This document shows positions 21,712 through 33,012 of a DNA stretch of 64,000 bases, piece after piece. Position numbers and translations under genes: made by a program. The DNA comes from Lentinus brumalis (Eukaryota > Basidiomycota > Agaricomycetes > Polyporales > Polyporaceae): assembly GCA_001792895.1 (NCBI GenBank), contig MARA01000001.1, positions 2,046,001 through 2,110,000 on the forward strand, given 5' to 3'. The stretch's first letter is position 1; each line of letters begins with the position of its first letter. The notes beneath the pieces were generated by a model that ran no database searches, was not told the origin of the DNA, and saw only the letters and a program-made list of their open reading frames with translations.

Positions 21712-24700
21712 TGCAAGACACGCTCACGACACTTCGGATATGGCAGCAAAATCTTAACAAGTCGCTCGACGCCCAAAGCTATCTCATCAACACGGCGAAG
21801 GAGGATCAATATGACATTATTGCGATACAGGAGCCGTACGTAGACTGGAACAAGCTGACACGCGCGCACTCCCGCTGGATCGTTCTGTACCCCTGTGGGC
21901 ACCACGATGCGCGGGAACGCGTGCGTGCGGTCACGCTGGTCAGCACAAAACTATCCACCAAGGCGTGGTACCAGGTGGAGAGCAAGTGCCCCGACATGAC
22001 GGTGGTTTCATTCAAGACAGCGGACGGTGCGCGTACGCACCTGTTCAATCTCTACATTGACGGAAATCACGACAGGACGCTGCATGCAGCGGCGCGGCTG
22101 GCGCAAAAGCTGCGTCGCCAGTGCGAAGGACAGGGCCCGCAGTATTTCGTCTGGCTTGGCGACTTCAACCGACACCATCCTGCTTGGGATGACCCGCGTA
22201 ACGGGCACCTCTTCACGCCCAGCTCCCTTGACCGCGCGCAGGTGCTGATAAACTACTACTCTGATCTAGGCATGGCAATGGCGCTGCCTCCGTCGCTGCC
22301 TACGCTGCGTGCATCCCGCACGAAGAACCTCACGAGGCCGGACAATGTCTTCTGTTCCGAGGAGCTGCTGGATCGCGTGCTGCTCTGCAAGGTCGACATG
22401 GTTTGCCAGGGTCCCAAAGCAGACCACTTCCCGATCATCACCCACCTCGCAGTGCCGCTGGCGAAGGCTACAGTGGAGCGGCGTCGTAACTTCCGTGCGG
22501 TGGACTGGGAGAAGTTCAGGAGGACTTGGTGGGTGGGCTGGAGACGGCGCGGCTTGCGGAGCAAGTCGACTCTCCGCAGGCCTTCGACCACGCTCTCGAT
22601 GGGCTGCTCGCCGCTCTCAACAGGGCGATAGAGGAGCATGTTCCGTTCACTACCGTCACCCCGTACACCAAGCCTTGGTTCACGAGTGAGCTGTCGGAGG
22701 CACGCAAGAAGATGCACGACCTGGCACGAGAGGCAAAGGCTTTCAAGTCGGATGCTGCGCACCCGGCACATAGGGCATACCGTAAGGCTCGGAACCGGTA
22801 CACCGATCTACAGCGGTACTCGAAGAAGGATTGCTGGGCTTCATTCTTGGAGAACACGGACGACGCCACGATCTGGAGGACCAATCGTTTCTTGAGCAGA
22901 GGACCAACGGACGGCGGCAAGGTGTGCATCCCGGCCCTCAAGGCCATGGATGGCGACGGACAGCCGGTGCTGCTCACAGACAATGCGGACAAGGGAGCTG
23001 AGTTCTACAAAACATTCTTCTTGCCGCGCGTCGATCGCACTGATGTTCCAGCTGACCAGGAATACCCAGAACCCAAGTATGCCTTCAAGCCGATCACTGA
23101 TGAGCAAGTACGGCGTGCCATCCAGCAGCTGAAGTCTTTTAAAGTCCCAGGCCCGGACGGCATCCCGAACGAGGTGTACCGGGCAACTGCCGACATCCTG
23201 GTACCAATACTGGGCAGGCTCTTTCGGGCGACCTTCGAACTGCACTACTACCCCGACCAGTGGAAAGTATCGGACACGGTGGTCCTGCGTAAGCCGGGAA
23301 AGACGGACTACACAGTGGCGAAGGCGTACCGGGGTGTCGCGCTGCTAAGTTGCCTTTCTAAGATTCTCTCTCGCTGTGTTGCTAATGTTCTTGTCTACCA
23401 TGCAGAGAAGCATGGCATGCTGCCGAACCATCAGTTTGGTGGGCGGGCGGGCAGGCAGACCACCGACTCGCTGCACCTGGTTCAGAAGACCGTGAAGGAT
23501 GCGTGGAGGCAGGGGAAGGTTGCAGCAGCGCTCTTCCTGGACATCAAGTCTGCGTTTCCAGCTGCGGTCCCGGAACGTCTATACCACATCCTGCGGATGC
23601 GCGGAGTGCCAGTGGAGTATGTGCAGTGGCTTAGGGTCAAGTTGGCAGGGCGCAGGACGATCCTCAAGTTCGACGACTTTGCGTCCGACCTGTTTCTCAT
23701 CGAGCGCGGTATCGACCAGGGCTGCCCCCTGTCTGTCATTCTCTATGCGTTCTACAATGCGGTGCTGGTCGAGGCCGCGAACGCTTCAAAGGGAGAGACG
23801 GCTGAGGGTTCGATGGATGATGTGGCGGTCGTTGCAACTGGGCACTCGTTCAGAGAGGCGCACACAAGACTGAGGGACTTCATGGAGCGAGAGGGCGGCG
23901 CGGAGGCTTGGTCTGCCACGCATCACTCTCCCTTCTCTGTCGACAAGTTCGGTCTCGTCAATTTCTCGCGCAAGCTCAGCATCAAGCAAGGACGACTGGG
24001 CCCATCCTTGCGACTGCGGGGACATCAAGTCCAGGCGGCACCCTATCACCGCTTTCTCGGTGTGCTGGTCGACTGCGAGCTCCGGCACCATCCGCAGGTT
24101 GCCGACGCCTTTTCGAAAGGGACGGCATGGACAGCGCTGATGAGACGCATGGGGCAGGCGAGGCTCGGGCTACCTTTGGGGGCGCTATTGCGCCTCTACC
24201 TCGCGGTTGCGGTGTCGCGCATCCTCTACGCCGCGGACACATTTCTGCTCCCGGTGCGGAAGGTCGCGGGGCAGAAAGCGTCTACAGGGTCGTCTGGGCA
24301 CATCAAGAAGCTGGCGCAGATTCAGCGGCAGGCTGTCATTATCATCACAGGTGCTATGAAGACGACAGCCACTGATGTGCTCGAAGCTCACCTCCGCCTG
24401 CTCCCTTTCGACCTATTGGTTGACAAGATCTGTTTCCGCGCCGCTGCGCGCCTCTGCTCTCTTCCGACCTCCCACCCTCTGCACGCTCATGTCAAGAGAG
24501 CCTCCAAGCCTGTTGCCAAGCACCGCTCGCATATGCATGAGCTGCTACGGCTCTACGCTCCGCGCGTCACACAAGACAGGATGGAGAAGGTCTCCGCATG
24601 CCGGCATCCGCCGCATTGGGAGCCTGCGCATCAGACGGACATTGCCAAGTCGAAAGAGGAGGCAGCGGAGAGCGAGGCCCGGTGGGTTCAGCGCGAGGGG

Positions 24701-25708
24701 CTGCGGGTCTACTCGGACGGGTCGGAACTGGAGGGCGGGGTTGGTGCGTCCGCCGTGCTCTTCAACGCATGCACGAAAGAGTGGAAGACTCTGCGCCTCT
24801 ATCTGGGGCCGGCTGAAGAACACACCGTCTACGAAGCGGAGACCGTCGGGGCCATTTTGGGCACGGAGCTGATCAGACGGGAGCGGCGGGTAGGTCGGGT
24901 CGCCTCTGTGGCGCTGGACGGCAAGTCAGCAATAGAGGGGTCACTGGTGCGCCAGGCGCGGCCGAGCCACTACCTCACTGATCTGCTTCATGATCGGGTG
25001 GCAGCAACACGGAGACGGCATAAGGACCTCGAGCTCACGCTGAGGTGGGTTCCCGGGCACCAGGAGATTGCGGGGAATGAGCAGGCCGATGCCGACGCCA
25101 AGCTCGCAGCCTCCGGGGACTCGAGCTCAATCAGGCTCCTTCCGGCGGTGTTGCGCAGACCTCTCCCCATCAGTCTATCAAAAGCGAAGCAAGTATACAG
25201 CAAGGAACTCTGGCGGCAGGCTGCTGAACGATGGCATAGCTCGGCGAGGGGACAGAGGCTCCGGCGAGTCGATCCTGCTTTACCCTCAGATCGTTTCAAG
25301 AAGCTTGTTGCGCCCCTTCCGAGGCGCAACACTTCTCTGCTGATTCAACTGCGTACAGGACACGCACCACTCAACCACCACTTGCACACCATCGGGCGGG
25401 CGGACACGCAGAGGTGCCCAGGTTGCGGTGCGGCCAAGGAGACAGTGACGCACTTTGTGCTGCAATGCCCGAAGTTCTCCGTGCAGCGTCGCGTCTTCCT
25501 CGGCCCGCTGAGACGCAACGGACTTCGTCTCGACTACCTCCTCACAACGCAGGAGGGCACGGACCGACTCTTCAAGTATATAAATGCCACTCGGCGGTTC
25601 CACCAGACCTTTGGCGACCTGCAGACCGCCGAACGCAAAGACGACTCGGACACTGGCGGTATTAATGCAGCGCGGCGCCGTATGCGGCAGACAACGCTGA
25701 GCTTTTGA
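21711..25708 (+). pseudogene. LINE ORF2: AP endonuclease - reverse transcriptase - RNase H, one frameshift
   Basis: Element polymerase. The endonuclease part (21711 to about 22510) has IWQQNLNKS, IIAIQEPYVDW (catalytic Glu), WLGDFNRHHPAWDD (Asp, Asn, His) and KADHFPIITHL (terminal Asp-His). The frame then shifts by one base in AAGTTCAGGAGGACTTGG near 22515-22530; one extra G would join it to EDLVGGLETARL. The reverse transcriptase has ALFLDIKSAFPAAVPERL, GIDQGCPLSVILYAF and MDDVAVVATGHSF, so the two active-site Asp are kept although the residue before them is Met in place of the usual Val. RNase H has VYSDGSELEGGVGAS, YEAETVGAI, VALDGKSAIEG and WVPGHQEIAGNEQAD, all catalytic acids present. 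A CPGCGAAKETVTHFVLQCPK zinc motif lies near the C-terminus. Apart from the frameshift the protein looks complete. Confidence 0.88.
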
Positions 25709-26232
25709 CCTTCTTCTTGATCCTTTCGCGCTCGCTGATCGCATGTTCTGGTTTGGCAGCTGGTGCGCGGCCTCGTCGTCTTCTATTTCTCCTCTCATAC
25801 TATCTACTAGCTATCCGGTGAGTGCCGGACGTGGGCATCAGCGGCCGTGCTACCGCTAGGAGCGGGGGAGTTCTGACATGGGAAGGGGTAACCGACCCAT
25901 GTACCCCGCCTAGAGATTATGAGTAAAGATGGCGGATGCCCGCGGTTTACCAACCTGCTGCCTTACCCCTGGAGGGTCGGGCGGTGGTGGCGGTCACGAT
26001 GCACGCGCCCCGGCACTCGTCGGGTTTCCGTACTGTACCGCACGCTACCGCGCACTTACTCACCTCCCAGCATCGGCTTCTATCCCTGCGGGCGTCCTCG
26101 GGCGCCGAGGGCCACTGTTTTGCTTCGATTAGTCGCTCCCCCTCGAAACTGCAGGATAGTGTACGTCTGTATTGTGTCCGACATGGGGCTAGGCCCTAAC
26201 GGGACAATAAAAGGATTTAGAAAGAAAGAAAG

Positions 26233-26244
26233 AAAGGTATAGGT
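26233..26244. repeat. Target-site duplication, right copy
   Basis: Exact match (AAAGGTATAGGT) to 19851-19862; it directly follows the GAAA tail of the LINE. Confidence 0.85.
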
Positions 26245-26479
26245 CGCGGATAAGGACGCTGATGTGCGGGTGCGCCGTCAGGAACTCCAAAAAGGCATCG
26301 AAGGATGTAGTCGTGCGAAAGACCGTTGATTCAAAGAGGTGTCGACGACTAACGTCTAACCAGACCCGGCAGACGAGACTGCATGCCTTTTGCGTCTCTG
26401 TTTCCATGTCCTTGAGGATCATGTCGAGCAGCTCGACTGGAAGCCTGAGACCATGCCGAGCCTTGACATCGACTGGCAT
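26233..26479 (-). pseudogene. F-box copy 3, N-terminal exon (5' of the LINE insertion)
   Basis: MPVDVKARHGLRLPVELLDM followed by CSLVCRVWLDVSRRHLF is the F-box, and FLEFLTAHPHISVLIRDLYL joins directly to FGPTTGVP at 19850 once the LINE is removed. As it stands the frame runs into the LINE 3' end (SFFLSKSFYCPVRA, stop at 26189), so any transcript would encode a truncated ~96-aa F-box with a LINE-derived tail. It still has its own promoter side, shared with the divergent P450 copy. Confidence 0.85.
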
Positions 26480-26833
26480 GAGGATCTAAGTCACGGTCAG
26501 AGACGCAGTAATTATCAGAGAAAACACAATCGTCGGAATCAATCATACCATGGCACTCAGTGAAGTATCTTAGGTAGCAGGAAGTAGCAGGCGGCGTTAG
26601 CGTCCTCTACGGCCGTCGGCGCTGGAACTTGATCTTATCAGGAAGATAGACGGCGGGAGTCAATTAGCTCATCGCCATGAGTCAAACCATGTTATCCACC
26701 ACCACAAGTCTGGTAGTCCATGGGAAACCGTACCTCGCCCTCATATCCGCTGACCCCCACGGTGCAATAACCCTGCAGGACTGATTGAAGAACATCGCGC
26801 ACAACGACTTGAGTTGCGTCCACGCTCAGCATC
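26480..26833. promoter_or_regulatory. Divergent region between F-box copy 3 and P450 pseudogene
   Basis: 354 bp between divergent start codons. It contains a direct repeat of AGGTAGCAG/AAGTAGCAG near 26571-26590. No TATA box is evident. Confidence 0.35.
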
Positions 26834-28574
26834 ATGATCCTCCAAGCCGCAGGTCTCTTGTTCCTCTGTCTCCTGCTGTATCGCTTACGGTTCTCTCCGC
26901 TCGCCCGTCTCCCTGGGCCAACCTTATGCGCACTGACCCGTCTACTGTTGATGTACCACGAATTTTGCGGGAACAGGCGCAAGTTCGTCCACGCGCTCCA
27001 CTTGAAGTACGGCCCAGTAGTGCGCATCGCCCCAAACGAGGTCGCGTTCGCGAGTCGGGAGGCTGCGAAGGAGATTTACACCTCCGGGGCAGCGGGTACG
27101 ACAAGCCATCGTTCTACGACCTGTTCTCGAACTTCGACAGGCCGTGAGTGCTTGACCCACATAATGATGCCTCGTTGTCGTTAAATGGACCTGAACAGTA
27201 ACATGTTCTCCACGCTGGAGAAGGGCAAGGCGAGCCTCTGCTGCTTCGGTGGTACTCTACCGGCTCAAACTGGGTGTCGATTAGCACGCAGGCATCAAGA
27301 AACGCTTCGCGGATCGGTACAGCAAGTCGCATCTCATGGATCCGGACGTTGCCTCTGTCATCCAAGATCACGCAGACGCCTTGGTGGCGAAGGTGTCCGA
27401 ATCACTCGGAACCAGCCAAGACATTTACGTGCGTGAAGGACCGGGTTGCCTGTAATTGAGGGTACACGGTGGCTAAAACACGACGAGCAGGTGCTGCTAC
27501 ATTGCTTCGCACTCGACGCCATCACCGGGCACCTCTTTCACCCTCGTGACCTGCACTCCCTAAACGACCCAGCAGACCTCAAGATCATGCAAGAGCTGTC
27601 GTACTCCAATGGCCTGAGACGTTCGCACCCTCCTCCTCCACCGACCAAACGCGTCTGACAGCTTTTCTAGGTGCCTTCGTCCGCCTCTACTTCCCCACCC
27701 TCTGGAAGGTCTACAGTAAGCTCACCGGAGAGGGGAACCGGCGCGAGGGCCTCGTCGCGGCCTACGTCCTCGAGATCGCCCGAGACGGCACCGTCGCCTC
27801 GCACACCGTCCTCTCCAAGATCCGCACCGCCAACGCACGCAAGTCCGCCTCCTCCACCGCTTCGGACACGCCGCCGTGGGATTGGAAAGACACCGCGTCC
27901 GAGTGCATGGACCACCTCGTCGCCGGGATCGACACCACAGGCGACGGCCTCTGCTTCCTCATGCACCACCTCTCCCTCCCACCGCCGCCTCGCAGCGCGT
28001 CCAGCAGCGGCTGCACGACGAGCTCGTGCAGAACCCCGGGACCCCGCTCGACGACCTGCCGTACCTCGACGCGGTCGTGAAGGAGGGCCTGCGCGTGTGG
28101 AGCCCGATCCCGATGGGCTTCCCGCGCGTCGTGCCATCGGGTGGGCGGTTCGTTGACGTGGTGTCTCTGCCTGGGGGCACGATTGTGAGCTGTCAGCCGT
28201 ATACGATGCATCGCCTGGATACGGGTCTGTTCCCTGACCCCGAGGCGTTCGTACCTGAGCGTTGGCTCGAGCGTGAGGGCGTCATGGAGCGCAACCAGTA
28301 CTTCTTTGCGTTCGCCTCGGGAGGGCGAGGATGCATCGGCAAGCAGTGAGTTATCCCGTTTCTGCTCGAGGCAAGGGTGTGTTGACGCGAATGGGGTGGT
28401 AGCCTAGCGCTGCTTGAGATGAAGATGTTGTTAAGGGAGGTCTACTCGAGGTATCGCACGTGCATCGCTCCGGACATGACGGCGTCCATGGAACAGGATG
28501 ACCAAACGATCTCGTCCCGACCGAAGGACCAGAAGTGCTTGGTTCTGTTCGAGAAGTTGGACGACGACTCATGA
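26834..28574 (+). pseudogene. Cytochrome P450 monooxygenase, frameshifted
   Basis: The family is clear. An N-terminal membrane anchor (MILQAAGLLFLCLLLYRLRF) precedes a Pro-hinge (LARLPGPTL). The I-helix reads MDHLVAGIDTTGDG with the acid-Thr pair, the K-helix has VVKEGLRVW (ExxR), PERW follows, and the heme loop is FASGGRGCIG with the Cys ligand near 28331. Several exons are legible. Reading frame is lost at least twice: near 27081-27092 (EIYTSG to GYDKPSFYDLFSNF) by one base, and near 27975-27985 (MHHLSLP to TAASQRVQQRL) by one base. The stretch at 27220-27260 after STLEKGK no longer matches the usual ARRRR pattern either. The last exon ends KCLVLFEKLDDDS at 28574. Substrate cannot be told. 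I infer a pseudogene, with sequence error as the less likely reading. Confidence 0.8.
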
Positions 28575-28640
28575 GGATCAACGACGTCTGACAACTACAA
28601 TATGACGCACCTGCATAGGTGTGGCACGGCACAGGGGACC

Positions 28641-28653
28641 GGGGGGGGGGGGG
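28641..28653. repeat. 13-nt G homopolymer at the left edge of the array
   Basis: Thirteen consecutive G. The other units have GCACCGGACGGGGGGACATAG at this place; here homology to them begins right after the run (CATAGCCCTGACGG). The run therefore marks the array's left breakpoint and may have supplied microhomology. Confidence 0.75.
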
Positions 28654-29063
28654 CATAGCCCTGACGGCTGTATATTACGCACTACCGAGTACATGACAGT
28701 ACAGTATGGACAACTTGAGCCGGGAGCTTTTGGATACATAAGTGTGCGGAGGATGACTGGGGCGCGACGCGGATACAAGTACACGGCGAGGGTTGCGCAG
28801 ATGCCCGAACCCCGGAACTGGAGTCTGTGGGACGGTCATAGCGGTGACAGGAGAGAGAGTCGAGACGGATAGGAGACGTGATGATAGGAGAGATGGGAAA
28901 ATGGGCGACAAAAGATGCGAGGATTTCCAAAGTAGAGAAAGCAAGAAAGTGGATGAGAGCGTACGGGTAGGGTATCATATCGTAACACACTGTGCAAAGA
29001 GGAACCCCAAGCGTATAACTTACGTGAAACGTACACATGTACAGGGAGGGACACACACACGAA

Positions 29064-31364
29064 CTACGTCGCATGGCGTGAAGGATAGGCTGGGCCCAAG
29101 CTCTGGCTGCGCGCAGACTTGCATGCCCCAGGGATCGCAATGGGCGTCGCAGGCGCCAGAGCGCCGGTGGTGCGTCCCGAAGTCCCCACAGCAGGGAGTC
29201 TCCACGCGGACGAGTGCGATGGCGACAGGACGGGCGGCATGCTCTCGTTCCGGATGACCTTGCGCAACTCCTCACGGGAGGACGAAAACCGACGGCCGCG
29301 GGCGCTCGAAGAACGGGAACCGGACGACTCGTCAGTGAACCGACTGAGACTGCGCGCCGCCGCGCTCTCTTCGTCCATGCTTGGGCTGAGCTGCCACCGA
29401 GAGTCTTCGTCGAGGGTGTCGAGCTGAGAGATGGGGTGCTCCAGCTCTGGAGTGCTGAGGGACGGCCTTGCTGGCGGCGACTTGTGCCGCCGTACCGCAA
29501 CATCCATGGACATGTCTCTCGGAGTCACGGCATCTCGGGCGGGCTCCGCGAGCGGGACACGGAAGCGTCTGCGCGCAGACGCACCCGAGGAAGCCGGCCA
29601 CGCTCGCGCTCTTGAGCTATATCCGAGTCACTGGAGAGGCTGGGCTGAAGGATGATCGCTGAGCTATGCGGACTCGATGAATCCGAGGACATTGTCGAGC
29701 TTGTGCGCAGAATAGCATTCGTGAGCGACGACAAGCTTGGCTGCATGCGAGGAAGGTGGACTGGATGGCTTTCGGTGTGTAAGAGAGGGTGAGGATAAGG
29801 TTGGGCATGGTCGTAGGGATGATGTGGCGGACGGGAGTGGCTCCGACTGGCCGACCGCACAGCGGATGCCGAGCGACTTGACGAGCGCGCGGCGCGGGAT
29901 CCTGCACGACTGTTGTCGTCGACGACGATAGCTTGACGCCCCTTCACAGTAGATCGTGAGCGGGACCGAGACGCTGTCGCTTCGGGCGGAGGCCATACGT
30001 CGTCCGCCGCGGAGCCCCAACCGATGCCCCACGCAATCTCGTCGACCATAGCTACCGTGCAGCGATTGGGCACGGAGTGCTCGATGCAGCCGCGGAGTAC
30101 TTGCTCTGCGCTGTGTCCGACGTCTTGAGGACGACGCCTGCCTGTAGGATAGCAATTAGCCAATGGGAACGACCTTGATGCAACGAGTGACATACCATGG
30201 GGAATCTGTACCCGCGTCCGGAGTCAGAGAACTGCACGCATAAGAAAGATGTATGTCGCATACCGGTCGAAGAGCCCGGACGGCTTGTGCGGACTCTGCA
30301 GCGTAGGGCCGCCGTTGTTCGACGGGAGTGGAAGCTGGAGACATGCGGGGACGAAGCTGCCGCACATCCCAGGTTGCGCACAGCAGACGGGGCGAGGAAG
30401 GGAGAGGGCTTGAGGTGCGATGACGAGCGAGCCTTGGCTGCGTGAGAGGGTGCGAGGAACGTTGCCAGCACGTCTTTCGAGGGACGAGTGCACTAGCTTG
30501 GCTAGCTCGTGCGCGATCGGTGAGAGGTGTTGACTTACGCTCGACTTTCTCGTCGTCACGCTCGACGTCGTCGTCCGCGAACTTCGATACAATTATGAAG
30601 TCGCCAGATCACACACATATCGTCTACAGCACCTCACCCGCCCTCAGATCTCCGCGCACGTTCGCAACCTTCTGCGTGTACCGATACCTCGCTCCTACTG
30701 CGTGAATACCATGTCGTGCTTGTCTTGAGGCAGCGCAGGACGGCCGTGAGCATTGAGATTGTAAGTCAAGCCGCCAGCGGGGGATAAGAACTGAAGAGGT
30801 AGGCGTACGGGGTATGGGTGGAGTTGACAAGGGGAGGGAATATTCATATCAATGATGTGGATGATTTGGCTTCGTGCTTGAGCCGCTTATGCGCCAATGA
30901 GGGATGAGGCTGCTGGTCAAGATCGAAACGACGTACTGTCGTGACAGCAACAGCACCGTCATGGGAAGAGGACGTACTGCAGATGACGACGAAGCCATCG
31001 CGCCCAACAACGAGTGTCAGGGTGTGTCGAGCGACGGCTGCGCCTTCGTCGTGCGGAGCCAGAGGATGTTCGGTGACTGTATGTTGAACGCGGACAGGAA
31101 TATGACGGCGGGATAGGAGGCCAAGTCGACCCCGTCGACAGGTAGAGGCGAGGCCACCGGAGAGCCCGAGAAGAGAGACGACGTTGAAGGCTCAGGAAGA
31201 GCTAGCAGGGGAAGAGGAGGAGGAGGCAACGAAAGCCGTGAGGCCGCTGAGACGGCTTGGTCGCCATCGAGGAGCTCGCCATTCGTCCCTGTGCTCTCGG
31301 GGAAGACAGCGGATAGGTGGGGACAAGGGACATCTCTTGAGTCCTGTGCGACGATATCTTGAAT
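29064..31364 (-). pseudogene. Ser/Thr protein kinase pseudogene, unit A
   Basis: Copy of the intact kinase at 59159-61541. The start codon has become ATT (31362-31364). The kinase core is scrambled by indels; the catalytic-loop equivalent reads NVRGDLRAGEVL in place of YVHGDLKLENVL, losing His, Lys and Asn. In contrast the 3' exon (29064 to about 30110) is almost identical to unit D and codes the same Ser/Arg-rich tail (GSRSSSARGRRFSSSREELR, SESYPSRHAT-like end), except for one missing C near 29527 that splits it into two frames. Not functional as a kinase. Confidence 0.85.
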
Positions 31365-31636
31365 ACAGCAAGCGTTTGGGAGATATTGGTAGGACGAGGT
31401 AGGACGATGAGGCGGCAGAGAGGTCGAACGGCGGCCAGGAGACGTGTTGTTGGGAGGAGGAAAGGAGCAGAGTCAGAGAACTCACGCGCGGGGCATGTCG
31501 GGACCCGGGGCCCGCGTTGGCTTGCAGGAGCGACTGCGGACGTCTGCGAGACGTCGATGCGGTTCGACGGCGACGGGCGTGGAGCAGGACGAGGGATGGA
31601 GCAGAGAGAAGAGGAAGGACGTGGTACGGGAGAGAG

Positions 31637-31720
31637 CCGCCATTGGTTCCCGGCATGCCCGCTCCGGACGGCCGACCACTGACGTCACGCGTCTCAGCAC
31701 GACGCGTCTCGGACACGCGT
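31637..31720. promoter_or_regulatory. CCAAT, CRE and triple MCB cluster, unit A
   Basis: ATTGG (CCAAT box, minus strand) at 31642-31646, palindromic CRE TGACGTCA at 31680-31687, and three ACGCGT boxes at 31687, 31702 and 31715. ACGCGT is the MluI cell-cycle box bound by MBF in yeasts; the CRE is a bZIP site. The cluster sits between the kinase copy (-) and plus-strand sequence, so it could act in both directions. Sites are seen; activity is inferred. Confidence 0.55.
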
Positions 31721-33012
31721 CGCAAGTCGTTCTCGCACTCGCACTCGCTCGCCTGCGTCGCGTCCTGCCATGCACGACTCGTCTCCGCCCCCGATGCCCG
31801 TCTCTGGCCGCTCAGTCCGTGTACGCAAGTGCATTCTTCGCTATACACGCTACGTCTAGTCTACGCCCTCTCCCGCGGCCCACCCTCGCGTCTCATGCAA
31901 GCCCAAGGCCTGTCCCGTCCCGTCCGTCTGCCGTACTCCGCCCCAGCGCGGCGTCGGTGTATGTAGTACCTGCAGTCCCATCAAAAGGACGTGGTCAGTA
32001 AGTTTTCACAGTCGATAACACTCGCACTGACCTCATATATGCATCCTAGCCACCGCGTACCATGACCGACGACCACGACGACGTCTAGCATGCAGTCAGC
32101 ACGGGGCCCGCATACACAGCAAGTCGGACGTACCTTGCGCTGCACGTAGCTACAGGCGACGGTGTGGACGACGCTGTGTGCAGTGTGTACAGTGAGCAGG
32201 GAAGGACGAGAGGAGGGGAGGGGGCGAGGTGCAGGTGGAGGGGGGAGTGAGGAGCTCTCGTCGCTCCCTCTCTGCATTTGACCGCCTCAGCCGCAGGACA
32301 AACACGCCACGCGCGGGTCGTGCCGCGCTTGTCCTCGACTCGGACCATGCAGCGCGCGCACCCATACTCGGTCCTCGGTACACACCGCGACTCACACGAC
32401 GTCATGTCCCTCCCGACCTCGTCCGACGACGCACACTCGTGTATGTACATTTTTATTGCAGTCATGAATACAGTCCGTTTCTCCAGACACCGCACGAACG
32501 TGCCGTGTGCCATGAACTTGGTCGATCTCACCGGACCCGAACAGGTGCGTGTGTCCTCCTGTTCGACATTGTCCTGTTCGAGCAATCTCGCACTCGATAC
32601 GCCGAGGTAGCAGCAGTGAGTACCCCTCGCGCCCTCATTGCCAATGCACTGATGCAGGCCAATGCAGAGAGTCCTCCGCCGGCCTCCGTACTCAGACTCA
32701 GACTCGAAGGTCGGGTGCATCCTCGGGACGGTGCTCACTCTCGCCGTCTGTTCATTCATCCGTTTGCATTCGTGATTCCGTTCAGCCGATCGCCGGACCT
32801 CGAGCGCGAAGGTCCCACGTCCCAGAAGCTCGCCAGGGCGCAGAGATACGCGACGTCTGGCCGCAAGCAGTGAACTCGCCTCATTCGACGAATCCGCTGT
32901 CGCCCGCACTCGCCTGACACCCGGGCACTGGAGTCTGGGACCCCCCATGGTACGTCCCGGCGCGCACTCGCTCTCCCGCTGCTGACCAGTCCGCTCGATA
33001 GGCAGGTCCCGT

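Larger units (their letters stand above)
19863..26232 (+). mobile_element. Full-length non-LTR retrotransposon (LINE, Tad/I-like, with RNase H)
   Basis: A 6.37 kb element inserted in F-box copy 3 and flanked by the 12-bp duplication AAAGGTATAGGT. It has a 145-nt 5' UTR, ORF1 (20008-21711), ORF2 (21711-25708, with one internal frameshift), a ~500-nt 3' UTR, and a 3' tail of GAAA repeats (ending GAAAGAAAGAAAG) instead of a pure poly(A). The order endonuclease, reverse transcriptase, RNase H in ORF2 together with CCHC knuckles in ORF1 fits the Tad1/I-type LINEs of fungi; the exact clade was not determined. The intact target-site duplication and nearly open ORFs indicate a recent insertion. Confidence 0.9.

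Noticed and set aside
29064..31364. RIP-like C-to-T mutation as the cause of kinase decay in units A-C
   Set aside because: GC content stays high, and differences from unit D include many indels and transversions, which does not fit repeat-induced point mutation.
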